Source: Phycisphaerae bacterium
GTDB taxonomy: Bacteria; Planctomycetota; Phycisphaerae; UBA1845; Fen-1342
Reading direction: 5' to 3'
Length of the DNA: 7,094 nt
Assembly: GCA_022842805.1 (NCBI GenBank)
Contig: JALHOX010000246.1
Coordinates: 1-7,094, forward strand
Below, piece after piece: positions 1 to 6,102 of this stretch. Both the position numbers and the translations under genes were made by a program. The notes under the pieces were generated by a model. That model was not told the origin of the DNA, did no database searches, and saw only the letters and a list, made by a program, of their open reading frames with translations. The first letter of the stretch is position 1, and each line of letters opens with the position of its first letter.

Positions 1-1215
1 GACGATCGGCTCGCGAATCTCCTCGATTTCGCTCAGATCAGGCAGGTCGCTGGCGGCGTCGATGCGCTTCGTCGACTTGTCCGTCAGCAACACTTCGTAG
101 GTAACGCTGGGCGCGGTCTGCACGACGTCGACGCCGCACTCGCGCTCCAGCCGCTCCTGCACGATGTCCATATGCAGCAGCCCGAGAAACCCGCAGCGAA
201 AGCCGAAGCCCAGCGCGTCGCTGTGTTCCGGCACAAACGTGAACGCCGCGTCGTTCAGGCTCAGCCGCTCAAAGGCCTCGCGCAGCTGCTCAAATCCCTC
301 ACCCGCCGACGGATAAAAATCGCAGAAGACCATCTGCTGCGGCGGTTCGTAGCCGGGCAGGGCGGCGGTAGCGGGGTTGGTCGCGTCGGTGAAGGTGTCG
401 CCGACGGTCACTTCCTGCAGGCTCTTGATGTTGGCGACGATATAGCCGACCTCGCCCGCCGAGAGCGAATCGCAGAGCGTCATTCGCGGGCGGAACTTTC
501 CGAGTTCGGTCACCACATAGTGCCGCTGCCGCCCCATGAGCAGGATCTTCTGCCCCTTGCGAATCGTGCCGTTCTTCAGCCGGATATAGCAGATGACGCC
601 CCGATAGTCGTCATACTCGGAGTCGAAGATCAGCGCTTGCAGCGGCGAGGTCGCGCTGCCCGTCGGCGCCGGCATCAATTCGGCGATGGCCTTCATCAGT
701 CCGTCGACGCCCAGCCCCGACTTGGCCGATACGAACTGCACATTCTCCGTGCCAATGCCCAGCACATGCTCGATCTCGAGCGCCGTGTCTTCGGGCCGCG
801 CGCCGGCGAGATCGACCTTGTTGATGACCGGGATGATGGTGAGGTCGTTGCCGATCGCGGCATACGCATTGGCCACCGTCTGCGCCTGCACGCCTTGTGT
901 GGCATCGACGACCAGCAGGGCGCCCTCACAAGCCGCCAGACTGCGAGAAACCTCGTAGTGAAAATCGACGTGCCCCGGCGTGTCGATCAGGTTGAACATG
1001 TACAGCTTGCCGTCGATCTCGATGTCGATCGTCACGGCGCTGGCCTTGATCGTGATCCCGCGCTCACGCTCCAGGTCCATGCTGTCGAGCAGTTGCTCCT
1101 TCATATCGCGGCTGGCGACAGCCCCCGACATCTGCAGCAGCCGGTCCGCGAGCGTGCTTTTCCCATGGTCAATGTGGGCAATGATCGAGAAATTTCGAAT
1201 GTTCCTGGGGTCCAT
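1..1215 (-). CDS. lepA: Elongation factor 4 (LepA), N-terminal 405 residues, cut by the window edge
   Basis: LepA is a ribosome-associated translational GTPase that acts in the cytoplasm and can back-translocate or help assemble stalled ribosomes. The reading frame shows all G motifs: G1 AHIDHGKS at residues 13-20, G2 RGITIK at 52-57, G3 DTPGH at 78-82, G4 NKVD at 132-135 and G5 SAKSG at 163-167. The LepA-diagnostic stretch ALGFGFRCGFLGLLHMD is at 334-350, which separates it from EF-G and EF-Tu. LepA proteins are about 600 residues, so roughly the last 195 are missing beyond base 1. The ATG at 1215 gives the usual N-terminus MDPRNIRNFSIIAHIDHGKS; an in-frame TGA lies about 48 bases upstream. 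An AGGG about 14 bases before the ATG is a weak ribosome binding site. It shares its strand with the recombinase gene upstream, but a 182-base gap and a promoter-like sequence suggest separate transcription. Confidence 0.98.
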   Translation of the reverse strand, partial: MDPRNIRNFSIIAHIDHGKSTLADRLLQMSGAVASRDMKEQLLDSMDLERERGITIKASAVTIDIEIDGKLYMFNLIDTPGHVDFHYEVSRSLAACEGALLVVDATQGVQAQTVANAYAAIGNDLTIIPVINKVDLAGARPEDTALEIEHVLGIGTENVQFVSAKSGLGVDGLMKAIAELMPAPTGSATSPLQALIFDSEYDDYRGVICYIRLKNGTIRKGQKILLMGRQRHYVVTELGKFRPRMTLCDSLSAGEVGYIVANIKSLQEVTVGDTFTDATNPATAALPGYEPPQQMVFCDFYPSAGEGFEQLREAFERLSLNDAAFTFVPEHSDALGFGFRCGFLGLLHMDIVQERLERECGVDVVQTAPSVTYEVLLTDKSTKRIDAASDLPDLSEIEEIREPIV

Positions 1216-1273
1216 CGGGTGCGCGGTATCCCTCGGGGCAAGCGCCAAGCGGCAGGGTCAACGACTCCGCACG

Positions 1274-1302
1274 AGTATATCTGCCGCGCTGGGGACGGTC
1301 GA
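1274..1302 (-). promoter_or_regulatory. Candidate sigma70-type promoter for lepA
   Basis: Read on the minus strand, TCGACC (1302-1297, four of six matches to TTGACA) is followed after 17 bases by TATACT (1279-1274, five of six matches to TATAAT). This would start transcription near 1267, giving a leader of about 50 bases. It is the only good promoter match I found by eye in the 182-base gap between the recombinase stop and the lepA start. Read-through from the recombinase gene remains possible. Confidence 0.4.
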
Positions 1303-1397
1303 GCAACCGGTTTCGCGTGACGCCGGTAGGGGGGTGGATCCGGTTCGAATCGACGGCAGGGGGGCGACACCGCGCCGGAGCGACGCGATTCGCCGCG

Positions 1398-2429
1398 CTA
1401 CACCGAGATGCGCTCCACAATCCGCCGCGTGATCTCCTTTTTCCGCCGGTCATAAAGCCGCGTCGTGCGCGGGTCGGCGTGGCCCAGGAGATATTGCACA
1501 TCTTCCAGCGGAATGCCCTGCGCCAGAAGGTCGGTCGCGGTGGTCGCGCGAAAGCTGTGCGATGAGAGATTGGCCGGCAATCCGGCCTTTTTCAGCCGGC
1601 TTTTGAGCATGTAATGAGCCTCGACCCGGCTGACGCCGCGGGCGGTAGGGCGGCCCGATTTCGTGAATGTCCGAAACAGGGGGGTATCAACGGCGTCGCC
1701 GATGCCGGTCGCGTCGATGTATTCGCGCAGGATCTTCTCCAGCACGCTGCTGCATGGAATTTGTCGGCGTTTACCGCCCTTTTCGCCAAATCGCAAAATC
1801 CACTGCGACCCGTCCTGCGAAAAATCCTTGACCCGCAGATTGCACACCGCGCTGACGCGGGCGGCCGTGTAGATCATGCTCGCCAAGAGCGCCCGATCGC
1901 GCAGCCCGCGCGGCTTGCTGATATCGATGCTCTCCAGCAGCAGCCGTGCCTGCTTCACGTCAAACGCCGGCGTGATGCCCTCGACGACGGTGTGTTTGGG
2001 CCCCTTCACCGACCGCGCCGGATTGACGTCGACGATGTGCCGCGTCGCCAGCCAGTCGAACAGCATTCGGATCGCCGCCAGATGCTGCTTGACCGAACTG
2101 GGCGCCATGGGCGGAATCCCGCCGTTCTCGCCGCCTTCGGTCGTGCCATCCTCGCCGGGCAAGCCGTTGGAGAGCAACTCGACATATGCCGCCAGGGTTA
2201 TCGGCGCGATTTTCTCCAATCGAACCCCCCGACCGTCGCACCAATCGAGAAACCGGGCACACGCCCGGGCATAAGCCATCCGGGTGTTTTTGTTGCGGAT
2301 CGTCGCGGTGAAGAACTCGAAAAAGGCCCGGGTCGCATCGGGCCCGGCGTTTCGAATGGTGAGCGGAACCGACTCCAGCCCGATCCGCGCGAGCTGGCGG
2401 GTGGGGTCGGACGGGATTTTGGCAGACAT
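1398..2429 (-). CDS. Tyrosine-type site-specific recombinase/integrase (XerC/D-like)
   Basis: This 343-residue protein cuts and rejoins DNA through a tyrosine nucleophile. The N-terminal SAM-like core-binding domain covers about residues 20-135, including SVKQHLAAIRMLFDWL at 112-127. The catalytic domain follows and carries the full set of active-site residues: R191 (TAARVSAV), K217 (EKGGKRRQIP), H291 and R294 (HSFR), H317 (GHADPRTT) and Y326 (RLYDRR). Nothing is truncated, so it should be active. The ATG at 2429 is chosen because a perfect GGAGG lies six bases upstream; a longer in-frame ATG at 2495 has no such signal. A Gly-rich insertion (about residues 89-110) splits the core-binding domain. 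Phrases such as GPKHTVVEGITP and EKGGKRRQIPC place it in a family often found on plasmids and genomic islands (from memory of that family). It lacks the extra domain of integron integrases. It may be a Xer-like or an island integrase; the dif-like site upstream fits the first idea. Confidence 0.95.
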   Translation of the reverse strand: MSAKIPSDPTRQLARIGLESVPLTIRNAGPDATRAFFEFFTATIRNKNTRMAYARACARFLDWCDGRGVRLEKIAPITLAAYVELLSNGLPGEDGTTEGGENGGIPPMAPSSVKQHLAAIRMLFDWLATRHIVDVNPARSVKGPKHTVVEGITPAFDVKQARLLLESIDISKPRGLRDRALLASMIYTAARVSAVCNLRVKDFSQDGSQWILRFGEKGGKRRQIPCSSVLEKILREYIDATGIGDAVDTPLFRTFTKSGRPTARGVSRVEAHYMLKSRLKKAGLPANLSSHSFRATTATDLLAQGIPLEDVQYLLGHADPRTTRLYDRRKKEITRRIVERISV

Positions 2430-2435
2430 TCGCGG

Positions 2436-2440
2436 CCTCC
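2436..2440 (-). promoter_or_regulatory. Shine-Dalgarno site that sets the recombinase start
   Basis: The minus strand reads GGAGG, a perfect anti-16S match, six bases before the ATG at 2429. It decides against the upstream ATG at 2495, which would add 22 Arg/Ala/Thr-rich residues lying outside the recombinase fold. Confidence 0.8.
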
Positions 2441-2554
2441 ATGCCGGTGAGCTTCGAGTTTCGGTTGCGCGGTGACGGGTGAAGGCGTCGACCATCCTGG
2501 CCGGGCCATTTCCCGGGGCTATCGTAGGCGTTTGGACCGCCCTGCCGCGCCTGA

Positions 2555-2582
2555 CTTATATAACATAACGTCCTTTATGTAA
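2555..2582 (-). promoter_or_regulatory. Candidate promoter of the recombinase gene, overlapping the dif-like site
   Basis: On the minus strand TTACAT (2582-2577) and TATAAG (2560-2555) are separated by 16 bases, giving a leader of about 120 bases before the ATG at 2429. The stretch is AT-rich inside a GC-rich region. It coincides almost exactly with the dif-like palindrome, so a bound recombinase would be expected to repress its own gene; that is inference. A weak plus-strand promoter (TTGGAC at 2532-2537, TTATAT at 2556-2561, 18 bases apart) could serve the divergent gene. Confidence 0.35.
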
Positions 2583-2585
2583 TAG
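2558..2585 (-). other. dif-like (Xer-type) recombination site, 28 bp
   Basis: Read on the minus strand, the site has an 11-base left arm CTATTACATAA, a six-base spacer AGGACG and an 11-base right arm TTATGTTATAT. The inner arms form the perfect inverted repeat ACATAA/TTATGT around the spacer. This is the architecture of dif: the E. coli XerD arm TTATGTTAAAT matches the right arm at 10 of 11 positions, and the left arm shares the CATAA end of the E. coli XerC arm. The outer left arm does not match. The XerD-like arm faces the recombinase gene, ending about 128 bases from its start. It could instead be only an AT-rich promoter or an operator palindrome. Confidence 0.45.
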
Positions 2586-2648
2586 CGGAAGGGGGCCTAA
2601 ATCGAGTCAGTTCTGCGATGGGCTTTTCGTAAGATCATGGGAGCTCGC

Positions 2649-3293
2649 GTGAATTCTCATCTCACATCGATTCATCGATTGCTTTACTCGCGCGTCGGGG
2701 TCGCGTGCGCGGCGGCATTGTTCGCGTCGCTGTCGTTCGGAGCAATCGTGGGAACTTTGCCTAATCTGTCGATTCCGATTCTGGCGATCGCCGCAGCCAT
2801 CGCGCTTCGCGCGCACCGTGGACTTTCGGCCACGCTGTACTGCGCGTTTGTGGCGATTGTTCTGACGACACTGGGAACCTGGATGCGCTTCGTGAATACG
2901 CGACCCGCGGGAATTTGGCAGTTCAACGGCACAAATATCTGCGTCGAGACCCATCCGGGCGGCTTGTACTGTTCGCTGTCCGGTCCGGCCGACTCGTGGC
3001 AACTCGAGCCGCTCCGCCGACTCGGATTCAGCAAAAACTTCGCGATCAATCGCGCCGGATCAAACATTTTTGTGTACTCGAGGTCCCTCGATCACCGGTG
3101 GATCGTCGTTTTTGCGGCGATCGCGCTGCCCATCTCATTTGGCCCGTTGATCGGCAAATGGCGTCGCACGCGATACCGCCGTGCGCATCAACGTTGCGTC
3201 GTTTGCGGCTATCCGAAAGCGATGCTTACGACATCGCGCTGCCCGGAATGCGGGGCCGCGTTTGCAGAGGCCGAGTTCAGCCGGCCTTCGTAA
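2649..3293 (+). CDS. Four-helix membrane protein with a C-terminal zinc ribbon, function unknown
   Basis: I do not recognise a named family. The 214-residue protein has hydrophobic segments at about 15-35, 40-53, 59-77 and 151-169. Positive charges flank them on one side (N-terminus, RAHRG between helices 2 and 3, and KWRRTRYRR after helix 4), so N- and C-termini should be cytoplasmic. Residues 78-150 would form a periplasmic domain with two cysteines (98 and 108) that might pair. The tail carries C183-x2-C186-GY and C198-x2-C201-G, a four-cysteine zinc ribbon of the CGY...RCPECG type frequent at the ends of Planctomycetes proteins. The GTG at 2649 is preferred because GGGAG lies five bases upstream; an in-frame ATG at 2637 would add four residues and has a poorer site. 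It is transcribed divergently from the recombinase gene and ends 44 bases before a REPIN. Its role is unknown. Confidence 0.75.
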   Translation: MNSHLTSIHRLLYSRVGVACAAALFASLSFGAIVGTLPNLSIPILAIAAAIALRAHRGLSATLYCAFVAIVLTTLGTWMRFVNTRPAGIWQFNGTNICVETHPGGLYCSLSGPADSWQLEPLRRLGFSKNFAINRAGSNIFVYSRSLDHRWIVVFAAIALPISFGPLIGKWRRTRYRRAHQRCVVCGYPKAMLTTSRCPECGAAFAEAEFSRPS

Positions 3294-3336
3294 CGGCCCG
3301 GTTGGGTCGGATGCATTTCCCGAATCATCAAGAACT

Positions 3337-3492
3337 TGTAGGGTGGGTAGAGCCGCGGCAGCGAGCTTCAACCTAACGAGAAACGCGAACGCGGCGAATC
3401 CCACCGATTCGCCGGCCGACGCCGAATCGTTCGCCGATCACAGCCCTCCGACGATCGCGGTGGGTTTCGCTGCGCTCTACCCACCCTACGGC
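3337..3492. repeat. REPIN-like palindromic element, copy 1 (156 bp)
   Basis: The element begins and ends with a perfect 16-base inverted repeat, GTAGGGTGGGTAGAGC at 3338-3353 and its complement at 3474-3489. The right end, read inward on the minus strand, is a complete REP: GTAG, then a seven-base stem GGTGGGT/ACCCACC (3459-3465 with 3479-3485) around a 13-base loop. The left end starts identically, but its return arm ACCTAAC (3371-3377) is diverged, leaving five Watson-Crick pairs, one G-T and one mismatch. Between them lies a further perfect hairpin, CGGCGAATC/GATTCGCCG (3392-3400 with 3406-3414). GTAG followed by a GC-rich palindrome is the mark of REPs moved by RAYT (TnpA-REP) transposases; none is encoded here. 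The copy sits between the convergent ends of two genes, where it could also act as a bidirectional terminator. Its right edge abuts a tandem eight-base duplication (CTACGGCG twice, 3486-3501). Confidence 0.85.
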
Positions 3493-3514
3493 GCTACGGC
3501 GCTCGCCTGACACA

Positions 3515-4333
3515 CTAGGTCGCCGCCGATCTGGTCGGCAGCGCCTTCAGGCCGGGCGGCGGCTCGAACAGTCGCCGACGACGTGGGTCGGGAGTGTTGG
3601 GGCGCTCCGTGGTGCGATACCACGACGAATCGCCGGTCACCAGCACCTTTGCGATCATTTGGAACGTTTGGGATTCGCTTGGCGGGCCATCGAGAGATTC
3701 CGGGTGACGCCAAGAATTGAGTTCGAGCCGGCGTTTGAGCCGCACGCCGAATGCCGCTGAGATCTCGCGCGGCTGGGCTCGAAGCAACGCACCGGCGTGA
3801 AACATCAATACTCTTCCAAAGGTGATCGCGGGAAGCATGCTTTTCCGCGGAGTCTGGCCGGCGGCCCTTACAAGCTCATCCGAAAGCGGTAGTCGAATCG
3901 GCTTGCCTCGAAGCCAAATCGTCCTCGCCTTGGGGCTTACGCGAATCCTGGGGCGTGAAGTATCATCAAAATCCAACAACTCGGAATCTGGCGCGACACA
4001 GGTCAGGGGAAACACGATTCGGCGCTCATGAAACTGCTGCGATTTCAGGCAGTTTCCATAGAAGTACAATTCTACGGAAATTCCGTCGTGGCCCTTCGGT
4101 TGATTCGATACGACAATTTGTTCGATTACGATGGCCCAATGGGCATTTGCCGAAAACGCCAGCAACCGCATGCATACTAAATGGTCGTCTATCATGTCAG
4201 CATCCGGCCAGACAGCTTGAGCCTCAACTTGCGAGAGCTTTTTGGGCCACGGTATCTTTCCCGCGAGTATCCGAGCCCAAGTGGTGGCACGGTCGAGAGT
4301 CGATAGTATTTGTGTCTCATCCAGGCGTGCCAT
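3515..4333 (-). CDS. Hypothetical protein between two REPIN copies, no recognised family
   Basis: This 272-residue protein matches nothing I recognise. It has no signal peptide or transmembrane helix, so it is probably cytoplasmic. Residues 1-75 read as helical (WARILAGKIPWP, HLVCMRLLAF). Residues 65-150 alternate in a way that suggests beta strands (HWAIVIEQIVVS, ISVELYFYGN, RRIVFPLTCV, RTIWLRGKPIRLPL). The tail from about 240 is Pro/Arg-rich and probably disordered. The ATG at 4333 is chosen because a GAGGG lies about ten bases upstream and the protein-like composition starts there; an in-frame GTG at 4444 would add 37 residues without a clear binding site. Its DNA is more A+T-rich than its neighbours: bases 4021-4080 are 28/60 G+C against 38/60 in a lepA sample (481-540). 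Together with the flanking 156-bp direct repeats this suggests acquisition. It could be an immunity- or accessory-type protein, but nothing shows that. Confidence 0.6.
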   Translation of the reverse strand: MARLDETQILSTLDRATTWARILAGKIPWPKKLSQVEAQAVWPDADMIDDHLVCMRLLAFSANAHWAIVIEQIVVSNQPKGHDGISVELYFYGNCLKSQQFHERRIVFPLTCVAPDSELLDFDDTSRPRIRVSPKARTIWLRGKPIRLPLSDELVRAAGQTPRKSMLPAITFGRVLMFHAGALLRAQPREISAAFGVRLKRRLELNSWRHPESLDGPPSESQTFQMIAKVLVTGDSSWYRTTERPNTPDPRRRRLFEPPPGLKALPTRSAAT

Positions 4334-4494
4334 TCGAACCCAACCCTCGCGATGGGCGGCCATCACTGATCTGCAATTCCAGATCGCGCACCTCAAAGTG
4401 CGACCGATCAAGGCGAAACCGGTCCTCGGCGAGCCAATCGCCACTCAGCCCGGCATTGTACTCGCGTCGATAGATCGATCGCGTGCCGAGAATC
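4334..4494 (-). other. Stretch between orphan gene and REPIN copy 2, with a short unassigned open frame
   Basis: No established gene lies here. On the minus strand an open frame runs out of REPIN copy 2 and ends at a TCA-complement stop at 4319-4317, overlapping the start of the orphan gene by 17 bases. Its unique part reads protein-like (LSGDWLAEDRFRLDRSHFEV and onward), more so than the in-frame extension of the orphan gene. It has no ATG, GTG or TTG outside the repeat until a late GTG. It may be the truncated end of a gene whose start was replaced by the repeat, a small translationally coupled gene, or chance. Confidence 0.2.
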
Positions 4495-4650
4495 TGTAGG
4501 GTGGGTAGAGCCGCGGCAGGGAGCTTCAACCTAACGAGAAACGCGAACGCGGCGAAACCCACCGATTCGCCGGCCGACGCCGAACCGTTCGCAGATGAAA
4601 GTCCTCCGACGATCGCGGTGGGTTTCGCTGCGCTCTACCCACCCTACGGC
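4495..4650. repeat. REPIN-like palindromic element, copy 2 (156 bp)
   Basis: This copy is in the same orientation as copy 1, exactly 1158 bases away, with seven substitutions and no insertion or deletion by my alignment. The 16-base terminal inverted repeats (4496-4511 and 4632-4647) and the right-hand REP hairpin are fully conserved. The central hairpin (4550-4572) has one mismatch where copy 1 is perfect. Four of the seven changes cluster in about ten bases right of the centre. It ends 20 bases from the Kelch gene stop codon and could end or stabilise that transcript. No target-site duplication is visible around either copy. Confidence 0.85.
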
Positions 4651-4670
4651 ATGCCTCGAATCGTCCATGG

Positions 4671-5915
4671 CTAATCCAGGCTCAGCTGCACCCCCGAATG
4701 ATCCGTTCCGCCGCGAGGCATGTCCGGGCCGGCGGCGAATGTGTTCGTCTGAGGGTTGAAGATTTCGACTGTCGCGGTCGTGTCGCCGTTCTCCAGGATG
4801 CCGCCGCCGACGAGCACGGTCCCGTCGCTTTGCAGGACGGCCAGATGGCTGCGTCGTGGTCGGGCCATTTCCGCCAAGACCGTAAAGCTGTTCGTGGCGG
4901 GGTCAAAGAGCTCAACCCCGCCAATGTCATTCGCGTTGGTCCCCGTGTTGCCAAAGCCGCCGATGATCAGCACTTTGCCGTTCGCGAGTTTGGTCGCGCT
5001 GGAGCCGAAGCCATGAAACTCGTTCATATCCGCAATCGCGGAAAACGTGCCGCTGTTCGCGTCGTACACCTCGGCGTTCAGCGTCTTGTTTGAGCCGACA
5101 ATCAGCACGCGACCATCGTCGAGCGTCACCGATTCGTGGTTGAGGCGATACTCGGTCATGGGCCCGGTCGGCGAGAATTGCCCCGTCGCGGGATCGTAAA
5201 TCTCAGCGCTGGGCGCCAGCGATTCGTCGCCGCCGGTAATCAGAACGCGGCCATCCGCCAGCCGTGACGCGGCATGACCGTTTCGCGCGACGCTCATCGA
5301 CCCCGTCGGAGTGAAGGTCAGCGTCTCCGGATCAAAGACCTCGGCCGACGCCTGGAACGCGATCGGCACGCGACCATCCCACCCCCCCACGATCAATATT
5401 CGTCCGTCCAGCAACGTCGTAATCGTGTGCCCAGTCCGCGGCGTGGTCATCGTCAGACCGACCCAGCCGTCGTCCTCGAGCGTGTAGTAGTACGCTTGCG
5501 CGGTGGCAAATTCGCCGGTCACCGACGACACGCCGCCGCAGAAAAGCGCCGCATCCGTCGGCAGATTTGCCTGCCCGCGACCGCCGCGGCCGCGGGTCGT
5601 CGAGGTCGCCGCCGCTTTTGAATCTGCGCCCAGCCCCTGGTTCGGGCCGCTGATCGGCACGCGAGAGATAAGCTCCCATTCCTCGCCGTCCCAGTTCCAG
5701 CGTTCCTGAACCGCGCGTTTGCCGCCGGCCGTCGTCACCAGCCGCTTGCGCACCACAACGCCCGGCTCGTCCGGAGGATCGTCGGGAGGCGTGTTCTCAT
5801 TCGGCAGCTCGCTGTTGGCGTTGCCGTTATCCGAGTCGTCCGACGGCGGACAAGCGCCAGTTGCGCAAAGCGCGACGAAAGCGGTGACGAACAAAAAGGG
5901 AATCAATCGAGACAC
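4671..5915 (-). CDS. Exported Kelch-repeat beta-propeller protein, probable lipoprotein
   Basis: The 414-residue protein starts with an export signal: Ser-Arg, a hydrophobic core (LIPFLFVTAFVAL, 4-16) and a cysteine at 22 in ATGAC, an imperfect lipobox with Thr where Leu is usual. Residues 23-55 form an Asp/Asn/Pro-rich linker, typical of a tether holding a domain away from the membrane. Residues 123-414 contain six Kelch repeats with the pattern DGRVLIxGG...AEVYDPxTxxFxxxxxM...H, at about 123-168, 170-219, 221-265, 267-310, 312-361 and 363-414, which should close into one propeller. Such propellers bind proteins or sugars; the ligand is unknown. A small Trp-rich piece precedes them (WNWDGEEWELIS), as does RGRGGRG at about 108-114. 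The GTG at 5915 is chosen because GGAGG lies seven bases upstream; a TTG at 5960 would add 15 residues before the signal peptide. It is divergent from the epimerase gene. Confidence 0.9.
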   Translation of the reverse strand: MSRLIPFLFVTAFVALCATGACPPSDDSDNGNANSELPNENTPPDDPPDEPGVVVRKRLVTTAGGKRAVQERWNWDGEEWELISRVPISGPNQGLGADSKAAATSTTRGRGGRGQANLPTDAALFCGGVSSVTGEFATAQAYYYTLEDDGWVGLTMTTPRTGHTITTLLDGRILIVGGWDGRVPIAFQASAEVFDPETLTFTPTGSMSVARNGHAASRLADGRVLITGGDESLAPSAEIYDPATGQFSPTGPMTEYRLNHESVTLDDGRVLIVGSNKTLNAEVYDANSGTFSAIADMNEFHGFGSSATKLANGKVLIIGGFGNTGTNANDIGGVELFDPATNSFTVLAEMARPRRSHLAVLQSDGTVLVGGGILENGDTTATVEIFNPQTNTFAAGPDMPRGGTDHSGVQLSLD

Positions 5916-5922
5916 GCAATTT

Positions 5923-5927
5923 CCTCC
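5923..5927 (-). promoter_or_regulatory. Shine-Dalgarno site that sets the Kelch gene start
   Basis: The minus strand reads GGAGG seven bases before the GTG at 5915. It places the start directly before the signal peptide and rules against the upstream TTG at 5960. Confidence 0.8.
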
Positions 5928-5971
5928 GCCGGCGGATGAGACAACCCTCTGAATCTGCAACCTTTTGAGGC

Positions 5972-5999
5972 AATATACAGTTCGGGCGGCGAATGCCGA
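5972..5999 (-). promoter_or_regulatory. Weak candidate promoter for the Kelch gene
   Basis: On the minus strand TATATT (5977-5972) is preceded, 16 bases earlier, by TCGGCA (5999-5994, four of six matches to TTGACA). The leader would be about 50 bases. The -10 element is good; the -35 element is poor. Confidence 0.3.
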
Positions 6000-6102
6000 T
6001 CGGCGGATGGTTCGAGATTCTGAAGTCTGTCAGTAGTTGCGCGAGTCCGCCAGAATGCGCCCGGCGAGTCGGATTCGGCACGCCCTTTGCGTTCAGCAAC
6101 GC

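Noticed and set aside
172..1320. Long plus-strand open frame opposite lepA
   Set aside because: It is antisense to a frame with all LepA motifs, is Arg/Gly-rich, and arises from high G+C codon bias.
1342..1351. tRNA T-loop-like GGTTCGAATC between lepA and the recombinase gene, possibly an att remnant
   Set aside because: The flanking bases do not form a five-pair T stem, and no acceptor or anticodon arm can be built around it.
1614..2450. Long plus-strand open frame opposite the recombinase gene
   Set aside because: The minus strand has the complete catalytic residues and a strong ribosome binding site; the antisense translation is low-complexity and Arg-rich.
1398..4650. Integron: a tyrosine recombinase divergent from genes flanked by repeats
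   Set aside because: The recombinase lacks the extra domain of IntI proteins. The 156-bp repeats do not have paired RYYYAAC and GTTRRRY boxes at their ends; a single GTTAGGT match inside the repeat is expected by chance. The gene between the repeats also has its own upstream leader.
3337..4650. Composite transposon or MITE pair
   Set aside because: The 16-base terminal inverted repeats fit, but neither copy has a target-site duplication, no transposase lies between them, and the GTAG-plus-hairpin ends fit REP sequences better.
4483..4674. Plus-strand open frame reading through REPIN copy 2 (ending in a VGFAALYPPYG-like peptide)
   Set aside because: It is mostly repeat sequence and recurs in copy 1; such peptides are products of translating REP elements, not genes.
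5997..6006. Palindrome GCCGATCGGC close to the Kelch promoter
   Set aside because: A ten-base GC-rich palindrome is common in GC-rich DNA; no second copy or spacing supports an operator.
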